The position numbers and the translations under genes are program-made. The notes beneath the pieces were generated by a model that had not been told where the DNA came from, did not search any database, and saw nothing but the letters and a program-made list of their open reading frames with translations. A stretch of DNA of 64,000 nucleotides from Chitinophaga sp. 180180018-3. GTDB taxonomy: Bacteria; Bacteroidota; Bacteroidia; Chitinophagales; Chitinophagaceae. Positions 1 to 8,857 of this stretch are shown one piece after another. The stretch spans positions 5,642,001 to 5,706,000 of the forward strand of contig NZ_CP140772.1 of the NCBI RefSeq assembly GCF_037893185.1, in the 5' to 3' direction. Position 1 is the stretch's first letter, and each line of letters starts with the position of its first letter.

Positions 1-935
1 CTATGCTCAATAGTTTGTACCCCATCGATATCAGCCACAAACCATCCGTAGCCGTATTCCGAGCGCTCTCCATTCCGTAGCCGGAAAGGTGTCATCGCCT
101 GCTTCAACGTTTTTCTGCTGATCAGCTTTCCGCTCAGCAGTGCCTTATGCCACTTGAGAAGATCTTCGGCATTCGATAGCAATCCACCGGCAGCATATAT
201 TGTAGAGATCTCCTGCAGTCGGGCATCTTCCAGTTTACCATCCATTCTGGTGTATCCCTTTGCCAGATGTTGCTGCGGATTGTTTACTGACTCATACCAG
301 GAATGTGGCATTCCCACTGCATCAAAAATACGGGTACGGATAAAATCGGCGTACGACATGCCACTTGCTTTTTCAATGATATAACCCAGGAGGTAGTAAT
401 TGGAATTGCTGTATTGATACCGGGTACCTGGTTCAAATTCAAGTGGTGCTTCTTCAAAATAGGCGATGCCTTCGCGGGGCATGTATTGTTGTTTTGCTTT
501 GGCGGGGTTATCTATCTCAAAATAATTTTTAATACCAGAAGTATTTGTAAGCAGATGTGCTATTGTCACCGGATAATTTTTCACCGGAAAATCCGGAATA
601 TATTGCTGAATGGAATCCATTAACCGGATCTTCCCTTCTTCCATCAGCATAAGCACTGCCAATGCCGTAAACGATTTGGTGATGGAACCTATCCGGAAAA
701 TGCGCTGCCGGTCCATCTCCAGTTTTGTAGCGATATTATCATAACCGAATGCCCGGTAATAAATGATACTATCATTTCTGGCGAGTAGTATCACTCCTCC
801 GGGAGCAATCTTCCCGGCCTCCTTATTCACCAGCGCCTGTATCTGGCTATCGAGTGTGTTTGATTGTGCAACAACTGTTACAGGAACTATGATCAGGAAG
901 ATATAAACAAATACATGTCTCAAAAAATAATACAT
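1..935 (-). CDS. Serine hydrolase, beta-lactamase family (C-terminus cut by window edge)
   Basis: Secreted penicillin-binding-protein/class C beta-lactamase-like serine hydrolase. Read from ATG at 935, the protein starts with a signal peptide (about residues 1-24, ending VVAQ). The family's nucleophile motif SxxK is SITK at residues 84-87, and the second motif YxN is YSN at 175-177. About 311 residues are in the window and the frame runs off the left edge without a stop, so the last part of the fold and the third motif are not visible. The family includes D-amino-acid peptidases, esterases and beta-lactamases, and the substrate cannot be told from sequence. A 22-bp palindrome lies 73 bp upstream. 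The next gene upstream, an RND adaptor, points the same way. Confidence 0.88.
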   Translation of the reverse strand, partial: MYYFLRHVFVYIFLIIVPVTVVAQSNTLDSQIQALVNKEAGKIAPGGVILLARNDSIIYYRAFGYDNIATKLEMDRQRIFRIGSITKSFTALAVLMLMEEGKIRLMDSIQQYIPDFPVKNYPVTIAHLLTNTSGIKNYFEIDNPAKAKQQYMPREGIAYFEEAPLEFEPGTRYQYSNSNYYLLGYIIEKASGMSYADFIRTRIFDAVGMPHSWYESVNNPQQHLAKGYTRMDGKLEDARLQEISTIYAAGGLLSNAEDLLKWHKALLSGKLISRKTLKQAMTPFRLRNGERSEYGYGWFVADIDGVQTIEH

Positions 936-1007
936 TCTCCAGTAATTTTTGATGTTAAACAGAGACTGTAAAATGCTTTATATCTGCCGCAATTCCGCTC
1001 CGGGCGG

Positions 1008-1029
1008 TACTCAAATCCGGATTTGAGTA
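1008..1029. promoter_or_regulatory. Perfect 22-bp palindrome between adaptor gene and serine hydrolase gene
   Basis: Eleven bases (TACTCAAATCC) are followed immediately by their exact reverse complement. With no loop bases and no T-tract it is a poor intrinsic terminator. A dyad of this length suits a dimeric DNA-binding protein. It sits 16 bp after the adaptor stop and 73 bp before the serine hydrolase start. The operator role is inference. Confidence 0.4.
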
Positions 1030-1044
1030 GTATTTTCCGGGTGT

Positions 1045-2160
1045 TTATTTTTTCACTACCCACAAACCGGTACTCCCGGGCTTCCTTTCATCTGTTGCTT
1101 TTTTTACCAGTGTATCCCCCACCGTTATATTGCCAAAAATTTCCACACCAGCATCAATTGTCATTCCCTGCCGAACATCTACCCATTCCGCTTTTCCATC
1201 TTTCACTCTGATAACAAATTTCTTTTCCTGTGTAGTGGCCACTACCGAAAATGGCACCACAAAAGAAGGCGCATTTCTTTCCAACGGAATTTTCACATAA
1301 CAAAACACGCCTGCTTTCAGCATGTGGTCGCTGTTGTCGACCTTAAATTCCCACAACTCCGTGCGGGTGGCAGGATCTATTGTTTCCGATTTCCGGGTAA
1401 GCGCGGCCTTGAAACGCTCTGTTGGATAGGCATCTACCCGGAAGTCGATATTTTTAAGTGCTCCGGCGGCAGCCACGTATATTTCGGGAACGGCTACACG
1501 TAAACGCAGTACGTTGTTATTTTGCACGGTCAGCAACATGGCATCGGTTCCTACCAGCGCCCCGGGATCGGCCTTACGGGCGGTAATAACGCCGTCAAAC
1601 GGAGCGATGATCTGCAGATAACCGGATACGGCTTTGTACGATTGTGCCTGGCGACTGGCAGCGACGAAAGCAGCACTGTCGGCCTGCATCTGGTTGCGGC
1701 TTCGCTCCAGGTCTACCGGTGCTACAATCCCGGGAGTATTTGCCTGCGACGCGCGGTACAGCCGCTCGTACTGATCTCTGCTGGAAGTCCATCTGGCACG
1801 GGCCGACTGCATGGCCGCTTCCGATTCTGCAAACCGGCTGTTTACTTCCGGTGCTTCTATCACGGCAAGTACCTGCCCTTTTCTTACACGATCGCCCATA
1901 TCCACGCGCATTTCCTTTACAAAGCCCTGCACTTTGGCAAAGAGTACTGCATTTTCATAGGGCGCCAATTCCGCCGGGAATTCGGCCGTTTTCTTCAGGG
2001 TATCCTGTTTCAGGATAAGTACCGGCACCGTGTCGGCCGCCGGTGTATTATCAGCAGCGGCCGGCTGTTGCTGATGATGGCAGGCAGCCACCAGCAGCAA
2101 TGAAGAAACAGCTGCCATTATCCGCATGTTATTATATAATATCTTCCTGTTACTTATCAT
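1045..2160 (-). CDS. RND efflux periplasmic adaptor (HlyD/MFP family), lipoprotein
   Basis: Membrane fusion protein that bridges the RND permease encoded just upstream to its TolC-type channel. The N-terminus carries a lipoprotein signal with lipobox LLLVAAC, followed by a His/Gln-rich stretch. Then come the barrel-sandwich half-motif (VQGFVKEMRVDMGDRVRKGQ), a helical hairpin, the second lipoyl half (IIAPFDGVITARKADPG) and beta-barrel domains. Length, about 370 residues, is normal. The start is uncertain: ATG at 2160 overlaps the end of the permease gene by 11 bp, ATG at 2127 gives a shorter signal sequence, and further in-frame ATGs exist upstream. None has a clear ribosome-binding site. It is the last gene of the 7091-1045 pump operon. 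Confidence 0.9.
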   Translation of the reverse strand: MISNRKILYNNMRIMAAVSSLLLVAACHHQQQPAAADNTPAADTVPVLILKQDTLKKTAEFPAELAPYENAVLFAKVQGFVKEMRVDMGDRVRKGQVLAVIEAPEVNSRFAESEAAMQSARARWTSSRDQYERLYRASQANTPGIVAPVDLERSRNQMQADSAAFVAASRQAQSYKAVSGYLQIIAPFDGVITARKADPGALVGTDAMLLTVQNNNVLRLRVAVPEIYVAAAGALKNIDFRVDAYPTERFKAALTRKSETIDPATRTELWEFKVDNSDHMLKAGVFCYVKIPLERNAPSFVVPFSVVATTQEKKFVIRVKDGKAEWVDVRQGMTIDAGVEIFGNITVGDTLVKKATDERKPGSTGLWVVKK

Positions 2161-5100
2161 AATAAGTACTTTTTTCATCGTCTGGATCAAGAGAAACATA
2201 TTTATAGGGTCTTCTTCCTACTATCCACTGGTACATATGGGGCAGGAAAAACAATACGCTCACCGCCGAAAATATTAACCCACCTACAACGGCAATACCC
2301 AATGGCGCAGTTTGATCCCCTCCTTCCGACAGCCCGGATGCCATAGGGATCATACCCGCAATCATGGCGGCACTGGTCATCAGAATTGGCCGGAGGCGGT
2401 TTTCTGCAGCCTGTAACTGCGGCGATTCGATTTTGTTTTTCCTGTATTGTTCGGCATTGGTAATGAAAAGTACGGCATTGGCGATGGCCACTCCTACCGC
2501 CATGATCGCTCCCATATAAGATTGTATGTTCAGTGAGTTCCCGGTGAGGAACAGCAACAACAGGGAGCCGGCAACCACCGCAGGGATGACAGACAATGCC
2601 GTAAGTGCCACCCGGAACGATTGGAAATACACTGCCATTACCAAAAAGATCACCATCACTGCGATCAGCAGTCCAAATTGCAGGCTGGTAAGCGTTTCCC
2701 GTAACAACACCGGTTGTCCTCGCAATATAATCTTCGCCCCATTGGGTAATTGTCCCATACTGGTGATGGCGCTATTTACTTTTTTAAACACCGTTCCAAG
2801 ATCCTGTTTATACACATTGGCTGTGATGGTGATATATCGCTGCTGATTCAGCCGGTCGAACTCTCCCGGTATCACCATTCTTTTCCAGGAAGCTACTTCA
2901 TTCAGATAGTGGGAGTTGCCCACACCGCCGGAAACCGGTATAGCTTCAAGCTGACTGGTACCATTCATTTTAAACTCAGGATATTGCACCTGCACCTGGT
3001 AAGCCGTACCAGTAGCCTTATCGAGCCAGTAGTTAGGTGTGGTAAACCTGCTGGAAGAAGTGGCGGCAACGGTAGACCGGGTAATCTGTTCGGTGGTAAG
3101 CCCCAGCTGTCCTGCTTTCACGCGGTCCAGCTCCAACCGGATGGCCGGATAGTCTAACGGTGTGGCTATCTGCAAATCCCGCAGCGATGAAATAGCTGAT
3201 AATTTCTTCACTAATTGTTCTGCTGTTTTCCGGCCTTCAGCGAGGTTCTTATTTACAACCGCTATCTCCACCGGGTTGCTGCTACCCAGGTTCAGCACCT
3301 GCTCTACTATATCGCCCGGCTCAAACGATAATTTCGCATTCGGAATAGTTTTGGCAGCTGCTGCCCGTAGTTTTTCCCGGAAGATGTCAATCGGCATCAC
3401 ACCCCGTTTGAGTTTTATTTTCGTAACGGATTCATGTGGGCCGCTTGTCCACAGATGAATATAATTTACCGGATAACTCGACGGCTGTGTACCTATAAAT
3501 GCAGAAGTTATTTCTATCTGTTGTTTACCTGCAATGCTGTCTGCGAGAGATAATAACGCCCTGGTGGCATCTTCTGTCCGCTCAAAGCGTGTACCTACCG
3601 GCAGCCGGAGACGTACCTGCGTTTGTCCGCTGTCGGTTTGCGGGAAAAGCTCGGTACCAGTGAATATAAACAGCAGCACCATTAACACGACAGATGCGAG
3701 CAGGAATAACACAGCTATCCACTGAAAACTGTTTTTTCCCCGTTGGCCGGCGGCGGCATAGCGTTTTTTTATCTCGCTAAAAAATTTACGTTCTTTCTTC
3801 TCCCCTTCCTGCAGCGATTCCCGGAATAACCAGTTAGATACTACCGGCACAAACGTCTGCGACAAAATGAAGGAAGCAATCATCGCAAACCCCACAGCCA
3901 GCGACAATGGCAGGAACATCGCTCTGGGTACACCGTTCATGAAGAGTGCTGGCACAAATACCGCCAGGATACTCAACAGAATTAACAGCTTAGGCCCTGC
4001 TATTTCCATACTCGCATCCGCAATGGCCCGGGCTTTGGTTTTCCCGGTTTCCATATGCCGGTGAATATTTTCCATCGTCACCGTTGCTTCATCCACTAAT
4101 ATACCCACGGACAGGGCCAGTCCGCCTAATGTCATGATGTTGATGGTTTGTCCGGTGAGATACAACAGGATCGCGGAAGTAAGCAGGGCCAGGGGGATGG
4201 TCATGATTACGATGAGCGCGCTCCGTTTATCGCCAAGGAAAATGAATACCATCAGGCCAGTCAGGATAGCACCCAGCCCGCCTTCAAACAACAGGCTTTT
4301 CAATGAATTGATCACATAGCCCGACTGATCAAAGGCGTAAGATACTTTGATATCAGCCGGTATGGCGGCCTGCATATCGGGCAATGCGGCTTTAACACGT
4401 TGCACTACATCCCAGGTAGAAGCGTCAGCTCTTTTGGTGACAGGGATATATACCGAGCGTTTTCCATTAATGAGCGCATAGCTGGTAGTGACGTCCGCAC
4501 CCAGACTCACATTAGCGATGTCTTTTACATAAACAGCCGGACCCACGCCCAGCTGTAGTGGCGTATTCTGAAGATCCTGTAAAGATTCGATCACGCTGTT
4601 CTGAGGCGTGATATAAGTAGTATCGCCAATACGCACATTCCCTGCAGGCGCCACTGCATTTGATTTTGCTACGGCCTGCACCACCTGATCGGGGCTCAGG
4701 TTGTAGCTCCGCAGTTTATCGGGATCCAAGGTAATCAACACTGTTTTCTGGTTTCCCCCAAACGGCGGTGGGGCCGATACGCCGGGGAGTGTGGAAAACA
4801 TCGGGCGTACACGGAATAAAGCCAGATCGGATATTTCGCTCAACGACCGGCTGTCGGAACTGAACACCAGCTGGCCCACCGGAACGCTACCGGCATCAAA
4901 ACGGGTAATGAACGGAGGTACCGTACCCGGGGGCATGAAAGCCCTTGCACGGTTTACATAGCCCACTACTTCCGCCATGGCCTGGCTCATGTCGGTACCT
5001 TCATTAAATTCTATTTTGATAATAGCGGCACCCTGTATACTCCTGGAGTCGACATATTTCACGCCGGTGATATAGAGGAAATGATATTCATAGTAAGATG

Positions 5101-5290
5101 TAACAAAGCCTTCCATCTGCTCGGGCGACAAGCCCCCATACGGCTGTGCCACATACACCACGGGCAATCCGAGGCGTGGGAAAATATCCACCTTGGCCTG
5201 CCTGACGGACAGGTAAGAGAAGAATACAATGGCCAAAGCAGCCACCAGAATGGTAACAGGATGTCGTAAAGCCGAACGGATTAGCTTCAT
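2150..5290 (-). CDS. RND-family efflux permease (AcrB-like, 1046 aa)
   Basis: Inner-membrane proton-driven pump subunit of a tripartite exporter. It has full RND length, TM1 near the N-terminus, two large periplasmic domains, and the TM2-6 and TM8-12 blocks. The TM4 motif reads GILVDEATVTMEN, where AcrB has VDDA, so the second acidic residue is Glu. In TM10 the region that holds the proton-relay lysine of AcrB (SAKNAIL) reads AIANAVL, so that Lys is absent. This suggests a distinct RND subfamily rather than a broken gene, since the frame is intact. It overlaps the adaptor gene and lies 13 bp after the TolC gene. Substrate unknown. The linked ChrB-AraC gene hints at metal or oxyanion stress, which is inference. 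Confidence 0.93.
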   Translation of the reverse strand: MKLIRSALRHPVTILVAALAIVFFSYLSVRQAKVDIFPRLGLPVVYVAQPYGGLSPEQMEGFVTSYYEYHFLYITGVKYVDSRSIQGAAIIKIEFNEGTDMSQAMAEVVGYVNRARAFMPPGTVPPFITRFDAGSVPVGQLVFSSDSRSLSEISDLALFRVRPMFSTLPGVSAPPPFGGNQKTVLITLDPDKLRSYNLSPDQVVQAVAKSNAVAPAGNVRIGDTTYITPQNSVIESLQDLQNTPLQLGVGPAVYVKDIANVSLGADVTTSYALINGKRSVYIPVTKRADASTWDVVQRVKAALPDMQAAIPADIKVSYAFDQSGYVINSLKSLLFEGGLGAILTGLMVFIFLGDKRSALIVIMTIPLALLTSAILLYLTGQTINIMTLGGLALSVGILVDEATVTMENIHRHMETGKTKARAIADASMEIAGPKLLILLSILAVFVPALFMNGVPRAMFLPLSLAVGFAMIASFILSQTFVPVVSNWLFRESLQEGEKKERKFFSEIKKRYAAAGQRGKNSFQWIAVLFLLASVVLMVLLFIFTGTELFPQTDSGQTQVRLRLPVGTRFERTEDATRALLSLADSIAGKQQIEITSAFIGTQPSSYPVNYIHLWTSGPHESVTKIKLKRGVMPIDIFREKLRAAAAKTIPNAKLSFEPGDIVEQVLNLGSSNPVEIAVVNKNLAEGRKTAEQLVKKLSAISSLRDLQIATPLDYPAIRLELDRVKAGQLGLTTEQITRSTVAATSSSRFTTPNYWLDKATGTAYQVQVQYPEFKMNGTSQLEAIPVSGGVGNSHYLNEVASWKRMVIPGEFDRLNQQRYITITANVYKQDLGTVFKKVNSAITSMGQLPNGAKIILRGQPVLLRETLTSLQFGLLIAVMVIFLVMAVYFQSFRVALTALSVIPAVVAGSLLLLFLTGNSLNIQSYMGAIMAVGVAIANAVLFITNAEQYRKNKIESPQLQAAENRLRPILMTSAAMIAGMIPMASGLSEGGDQTAPLGIAVVGGLIFSAVSVLFFLPHMYQWIVGRRPYKYVSLDPDDEKSTYYDK

Positions 5291-5303
5291 AGTTCGTTTA
5301 TCA

Positions 5304-6683
5304 TTATTTCAGGTTGTCTGTAAACGTGGTTAATTGCCCGTTAGCCACTGCAATATCCAACAGCGACCGCCAGGCTTGCAGAAATGCAGCCGCTTCCCCG
5401 GTTTCCGCTTTCAGCAGGTCGTACTGTCCCTGAATCAAACGGGTAAAGTCGACCAATCCGCTTGCATAGCTGACTTTCAATCCTTCGAAGGCAAACCGCG
5501 CTGCCTGCGATTGTACCTGCGTTTGCCGGGCAATCAGTATATTCTGATCGTAATTATACCGGGCAGTTTCTTTTTGCTTCTGCAGGTTAAGCGCCACCTG
5601 ATCGAGTTGTGCTTCATCGGCTCTCAGCAATGCGCTGTATTGTTTCTTTTTCAGGTGCACTTCGGAAAATTGAAGAATGGGGAAGCTCACCTGTACCCCG
5701 GCTCCATAGTTTTTGTGAGAAAGAGACCAGCCATCTGCTTTATCGATAACACCATCGGCCTTTACGCCCGAACCGCGTGCATAAGCGTTGGCCCACAGAT
5801 CCAGGCGAGGGCGCCAGATGCGTTGTATTTCTTTCAGGGAAGTGGCGGTGAGTTCTTTCTTCGTCTGGTAGTATTGATAAGCGGGATTGCCTGAGGGGCC
5901 GGCAGTGGTGTCGGCTTGCTGAGGCAGTACACTGAACAAAGTAGTATCCGCTAACAGTATATTGTCAGGCAGATCCGGCAAACCGGTTAGCCTCGTTAGC
6001 TCCGCCACCTGCGCATAATACTGGCGCTGAACAAGCAACAGATCTGTTGTTGCCTGTGCCAGTGCGGCCTGAAACTGGGTGGTATCAATACCGGGGCGAA
6101 GTCCTTCTCTTGTATACACCAGCGATTGTTGCAAGCCTGCGTTGGTGCGGTCGATGTTAGCCTGGAAAGTGCGGACGAGCTTCTGCAGGTACGCTGCATC
6201 CAGGTAAGCAGCGATAGCAGCATATTGTTGCCGGAACAACGCATCATTATAGGTGTTATTGGCCAGCTTGTACTGGGCGGCGGCCTTCTCCACGGCAGCG
6301 CTTCGCTGACCGAAGGTAAGTGGCGTCCATTTCAATAGCGCGCCCACAGCAGTACCGGGTACAGGATCGTAGATATTACCTGCCTGAGGCGGGCCGCTGA
6401 TAGGCAACATAAAACCGGGATAGCTCATACCTGTTACATTGTTGTAGGTGGCGTATCCGGCCTGGTAGCCTGCATTTATCTCAGGCAACAGCGTGTTTTT
6501 TGCGAGGTTGATGCCGTATTTGCTGCTCTTAGCCTGCTCCTCATAGGCTTTCATCTGAGGCTGGGAAGATTGCACAAGACTTATCACCTCTTTAATACGG
6601 ATCACCTTTTGCTGGGCGTGCGATACGAGAGCGGGCAGCGATGCCAGACCAAAAGTTAGTATTTTGCTATACCAGGCATTCAT
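5304..6683 (-). CDS. TolC-family outer membrane channel
   Basis: Outer-membrane efflux protein of 459 residues with a signal peptide (about 1-23, ending SHAQ). Two repeated halves rich in Ala, Gln and Leu form the long alpha-helical barrel typical of the OEP family. Examples are the QYKLANNTYNDALFRQQYAA region in the first half and LNLQKQKETARYNYDQN in the second. It begins 3 bp after the small lipoprotein gene and ends 13 bp before the RND permease, so the three are very likely one transcript. It would serve as exit duct for the pump at 2150-5290. Confidence 0.92.
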   Translation of the reverse strand: MNAWYSKILTFGLASLPALVSHAQQKVIRIKEVISLVQSSQPQMKAYEEQAKSSKYGINLAKNTLLPEINAGYQAGYATYNNVTGMSYPGFMLPISGPPQAGNIYDPVPGTAVGALLKWTPLTFGQRSAAVEKAAAQYKLANNTYNDALFRQQYAAIAAYLDAAYLQKLVRTFQANIDRTNAGLQQSLVYTREGLRPGIDTTQFQAALAQATTDLLLVQRQYYAQVAELTRLTGLPDLPDNILLADTTLFSVLPQQADTTAGPSGNPAYQYYQTKKELTATSLKEIQRIWRPRLDLWANAYARGSGVKADGVIDKADGWSLSHKNYGAGVQVSFPILQFSEVHLKKKQYSALLRADEAQLDQVALNLQKQKETARYNYDQNILIARQTQVQSQAARFAFEGLKVSYASGLVDFTRLIQGQYDLLKAETGEAAAFLQAWRSLLDIAVANGQLTTFTDNLK

Positions 6684-6686
6684 TTA

Positions 6687-7091
6687 TTAGTTATTTACAG
6701 AAAGGCTCATTCGCATCCGGGCTTTTGGTATCATCCGGTGCAGCGTTGCTAAAGTAATCATATCCGGTGGTCTGTCATAACTTTTATAGGATGAATCCGG
6801 CAACCAGGGTAATAAATAACGAGGAAATAATGTAAATCCCGTATAGCCGGATACGTTAGTTCGGCTATTGGTGACGCCCCCTGTCTGGTTCAACGCAGCT
6901 TTCAACCCTTTAGCCAATTTTTCAGCAGTACCGGTTCCCCAGTAATGCAGGAAAAAAATGCGGGGTTGTTCATGTACCATGTGGTTATGCACTGCCACTA
7001 CTTCAATTCCGTTCTCCAGATGATTACAGGCCACCGCCAGTAAAGTTATCAGTAACAATGAAGAAAGAAAACATGGATTCGAGCGCGTCAT
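6687..7091 (-). CDS. Small putative lipoprotein of unknown function in RND operon
   Basis: 134 residues. The N-terminus has a lipoprotein-type signal with lipobox LLAVAC at about 17-22. The mature part holds several His and aromatic residues, the phrase IFFLHYWGTGTAEKLAKGL, and a Pro-rich section LFPRYLLPWLPDSS. I recognise no family. It is the first gene of the pump operon: the TolC gene follows after 3 bp and the ChrB-AraC gene lies 88 bp upstream on the same strand. Position suggests an accessory envelope factor of the pump or a periplasmic ligand binder. This is context only, and the coding call itself rests on the signal sequence and tight spacing. Confidence 0.65.
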   Translation of the reverse strand: MTRSNPCFLSSLLLITLLAVACNHLENGIEVVAVHNHMVHEQPRIFFLHYWGTGTAEKLAKGLKAALNQTGGVTNSRTNVSGYTGFTLFPRYLLPWLPDSSYKSYDRPPDMITLATLHRMIPKARMRMSLSVNN

Positions 7092-7179
7092 GACAGATGT
7101 ATTACAGATTTAACAAAATGAACATCGGTGTTTTAAACTGCAAGTTCTCACTCTCATTCATCAAAAAATAGAACAAATA

Positions 7180-8040
7180 CTAAGGTTTGGCCTGTTTTTT
7201 ACTTTTCACTAATTCTTTTTTGTAGGCAGATGGACTTTTGCCCATGTACTTTTTAAAGATACGGGTAAAATGGCTCTGGTCGGAAAACCCGGTCAGATAA
7301 GCGATTTCAGTCATAGAATGATTCGTAGTACTTAAAAGCTGAACGGCTTTATCTATCCTGAGCTTACGTATATAATCCCCGAACGACAGGTCATCAAAGT
7401 ACTTGGAAAATTCGCGGGATAAATAGGCCGGATGCACCTGAAGGGTTTCCGATAAACCTTTCAGGTTTAGATTCAGGTTGGTATCGATTTGATCCTGGAT
7501 GATCTCTTTCAACTCTTTGGCCCAGCCGGGGATCCTCCGGTTATCTTTTTCCTGTTGAAGAAATTTTTTGAAGATGTCCAGCAGCTGATTTTCAAATGGC
7601 TGCTGCGTGTGCTTTACGTTTTGCAGGTATTTCGCCCAGCTGTAAAGAGCATCGTATAGCATCATCCCTTTTTCCAATAAAGCCTGATCATTGGATTCAT
7701 TATAGGCCATACCCGCGGAGATGGCCCATAATCCCGATGCCTGGCCGGCAAGGTCGTGACGGTCTGTGTCCGCACCTCTTACAATAGGGGCCATGATATG
7801 AACAGCCGGGTCTGTTATGTTGTGTTTCTTTATAATAAAGTCGAATGTACACTGATCTTCATAGTGTGTATATTCAACGCCCGCAATATCAAAAGGAATC
7901 GCCACTTCCGCTTCAGCCCGTGCTAGCACCTGTTCAAAGGGAACATAGATAAAAATCGCCTCCGGGTCTACAAATCTTCTGATAAGCCAGGGGCAGGCGA
8001 GCCGGTCTATCTTTGGTCGTTCGCGGGTAATCCACTTCAT
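7180..8040 (-). CDS. ChrB-type chromate resistance domain fused to AraC HTH domain
   Basis: 286 residues in two parts. Residues 1 to about 150 match the ChrB domain, opening KWITRERPKIDRLACPWLIR and continuing with FVDPEAIFIYVP, the HYEDQCTFD segment and the RGADTDRHDL segment. Residues about 178-276 are a two-helix-turn-helix AraC DNA-binding domain (LSETLQVHPAYLSREFSKYF; MTEIAYLTGFSDQSHFTRIF). ChrB proteins sense or help detoxify chromate in proteobacteria, and an AraC output domain makes a ligand- or redox-sensing regulator likely. Candidate ligand residues are Cys16, His59 and Cys64. It lies 88 bp upstream of, and parallel to, the RND operon at 7091-1045, which is the likely target. The metal specificity is inferred, not shown. 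Confidence 0.85.
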   Translation of the reverse strand: MKWITRERPKIDRLACPWLIRRFVDPEAIFIYVPFEQVLARAEAEVAIPFDIAGVEYTHYEDQCTFDFIIKKHNITDPAVHIMAPIVRGADTDRHDLAGQASGLWAISAGMAYNESNDQALLEKGMMLYDALYSWAKYLQNVKHTQQPFENQLLDIFKKFLQQEKDNRRIPGWAKELKEIIQDQIDTNLNLNLKGLSETLQVHPAYLSREFSKYFDDLSFGDYIRKLRIDKAVQLLSTTNHSMTEIAYLTGFSDQSHFTRIFKKYMGKSPSAYKKELVKSKKQAKP

Positions 8041-8109
8041 AAGGAGTCAGTCATATGCCTTGTAATTTAGCATTATTTGGCTGATTTATGCAGGGGATCT
8101 GCTTTCAGC

Positions 8110-8619
8110 TTACATTTCGGGATGCTGTTCCTTCAATGTCCATCGCAGCAACTTTGAATCACTTTTGCCTGTAAGAACGATAGGAGCATTCACTGTTCCT
8201 TTATTATCTGAAGGCGCGAGGTACAGCGCTGTTCCTTTCGCCCTGATCAGGTAACTATCATTTCCGGCGGGGATAAATTCGAACTGCTGATCGCCCTTAC
8301 CGCTGACCAGTGGTTGTTCTTCCAGGGCGGTACCCTCAGCCGGAACAGACTGTTTAGGCTGCAGCGACTTACCTGAATAGAGATTAGCCAGCTGGTATAT
8401 ATTTCCTTCTATCTTCCTGAAATCCCAGGTAACACATTTCCAGTTAACTGGTGAATAGGCCACCACAGGCGTTCCATTCCGGGTATCGGCATCTTTAATA
8501 CGAAGTACCACGCCAGTTTCCGCATTCCGGATGGCGAACGTACCAGAGATGACCTGCGAAAAACAGCGGTCGGAAAAAGCAATGATAATAGTCAGTGACA
8601 GCAGTGGAAACAGTTTCAT
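8110..8619 (-). CDS. Secreted ricin-type beta-trefoil (RICIN) protein
   Basis: 169 residues with a signal peptide (about 1-22, ending CFSQ). The mature part is a single beta-trefoil-like unit with threefold pseudo-repeats: GTFAIRNAETGVVLRI, then YQLANLYSGKSLQPK, then YLIRAKGTALYLAPS. Each ends near a W/F-containing strand (WDFRKIEGN, QFEFIPAGND, LRWTLKE). This is the layout of ricin B-like lectin domains, which usually bind carbohydrate. No catalytic domain is attached, so the function is a guess: sugar binding at the surface or in the periplasm. It is a monocistron on the minus strand, 70 bp upstream of the ChrB-AraC gene and divergent from the serine hydrolase at 8858. Confidence 0.75.
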   Translation of the reverse strand: MKLFPLLSLTIIIAFSDRCFSQVISGTFAIRNAETGVVLRIKDADTRNGTPVVAYSPVNWKCVTWDFRKIEGNIYQLANLYSGKSLQPKQSVPAEGTALEEQPLVSGKGDQQFEFIPAGNDSYLIRAKGTALYLAPSDNKGTVNAPIVLTGKSDSKLLRWTLKEQHPEM

Positions 8620-8857
8620 AGAACGGAGGATGTTTGCATGAATTTCGTGGTAGCCGCAGGGAGTTCCAAATTATTTATATAAGCGGCGCAGATAATATTT
8701 TGGATTACCTTTAATTTAATATGATATGATAAAACCCAAACGAATATGCCTCACTTTGTAATTGAATACTCTTAGCATATACCCGAACAACATCCTGCTG
8801 ATGATATCATGGATACGGTATACGACACTGAACCACTTCTCCAAATTTGAGTGCCAT

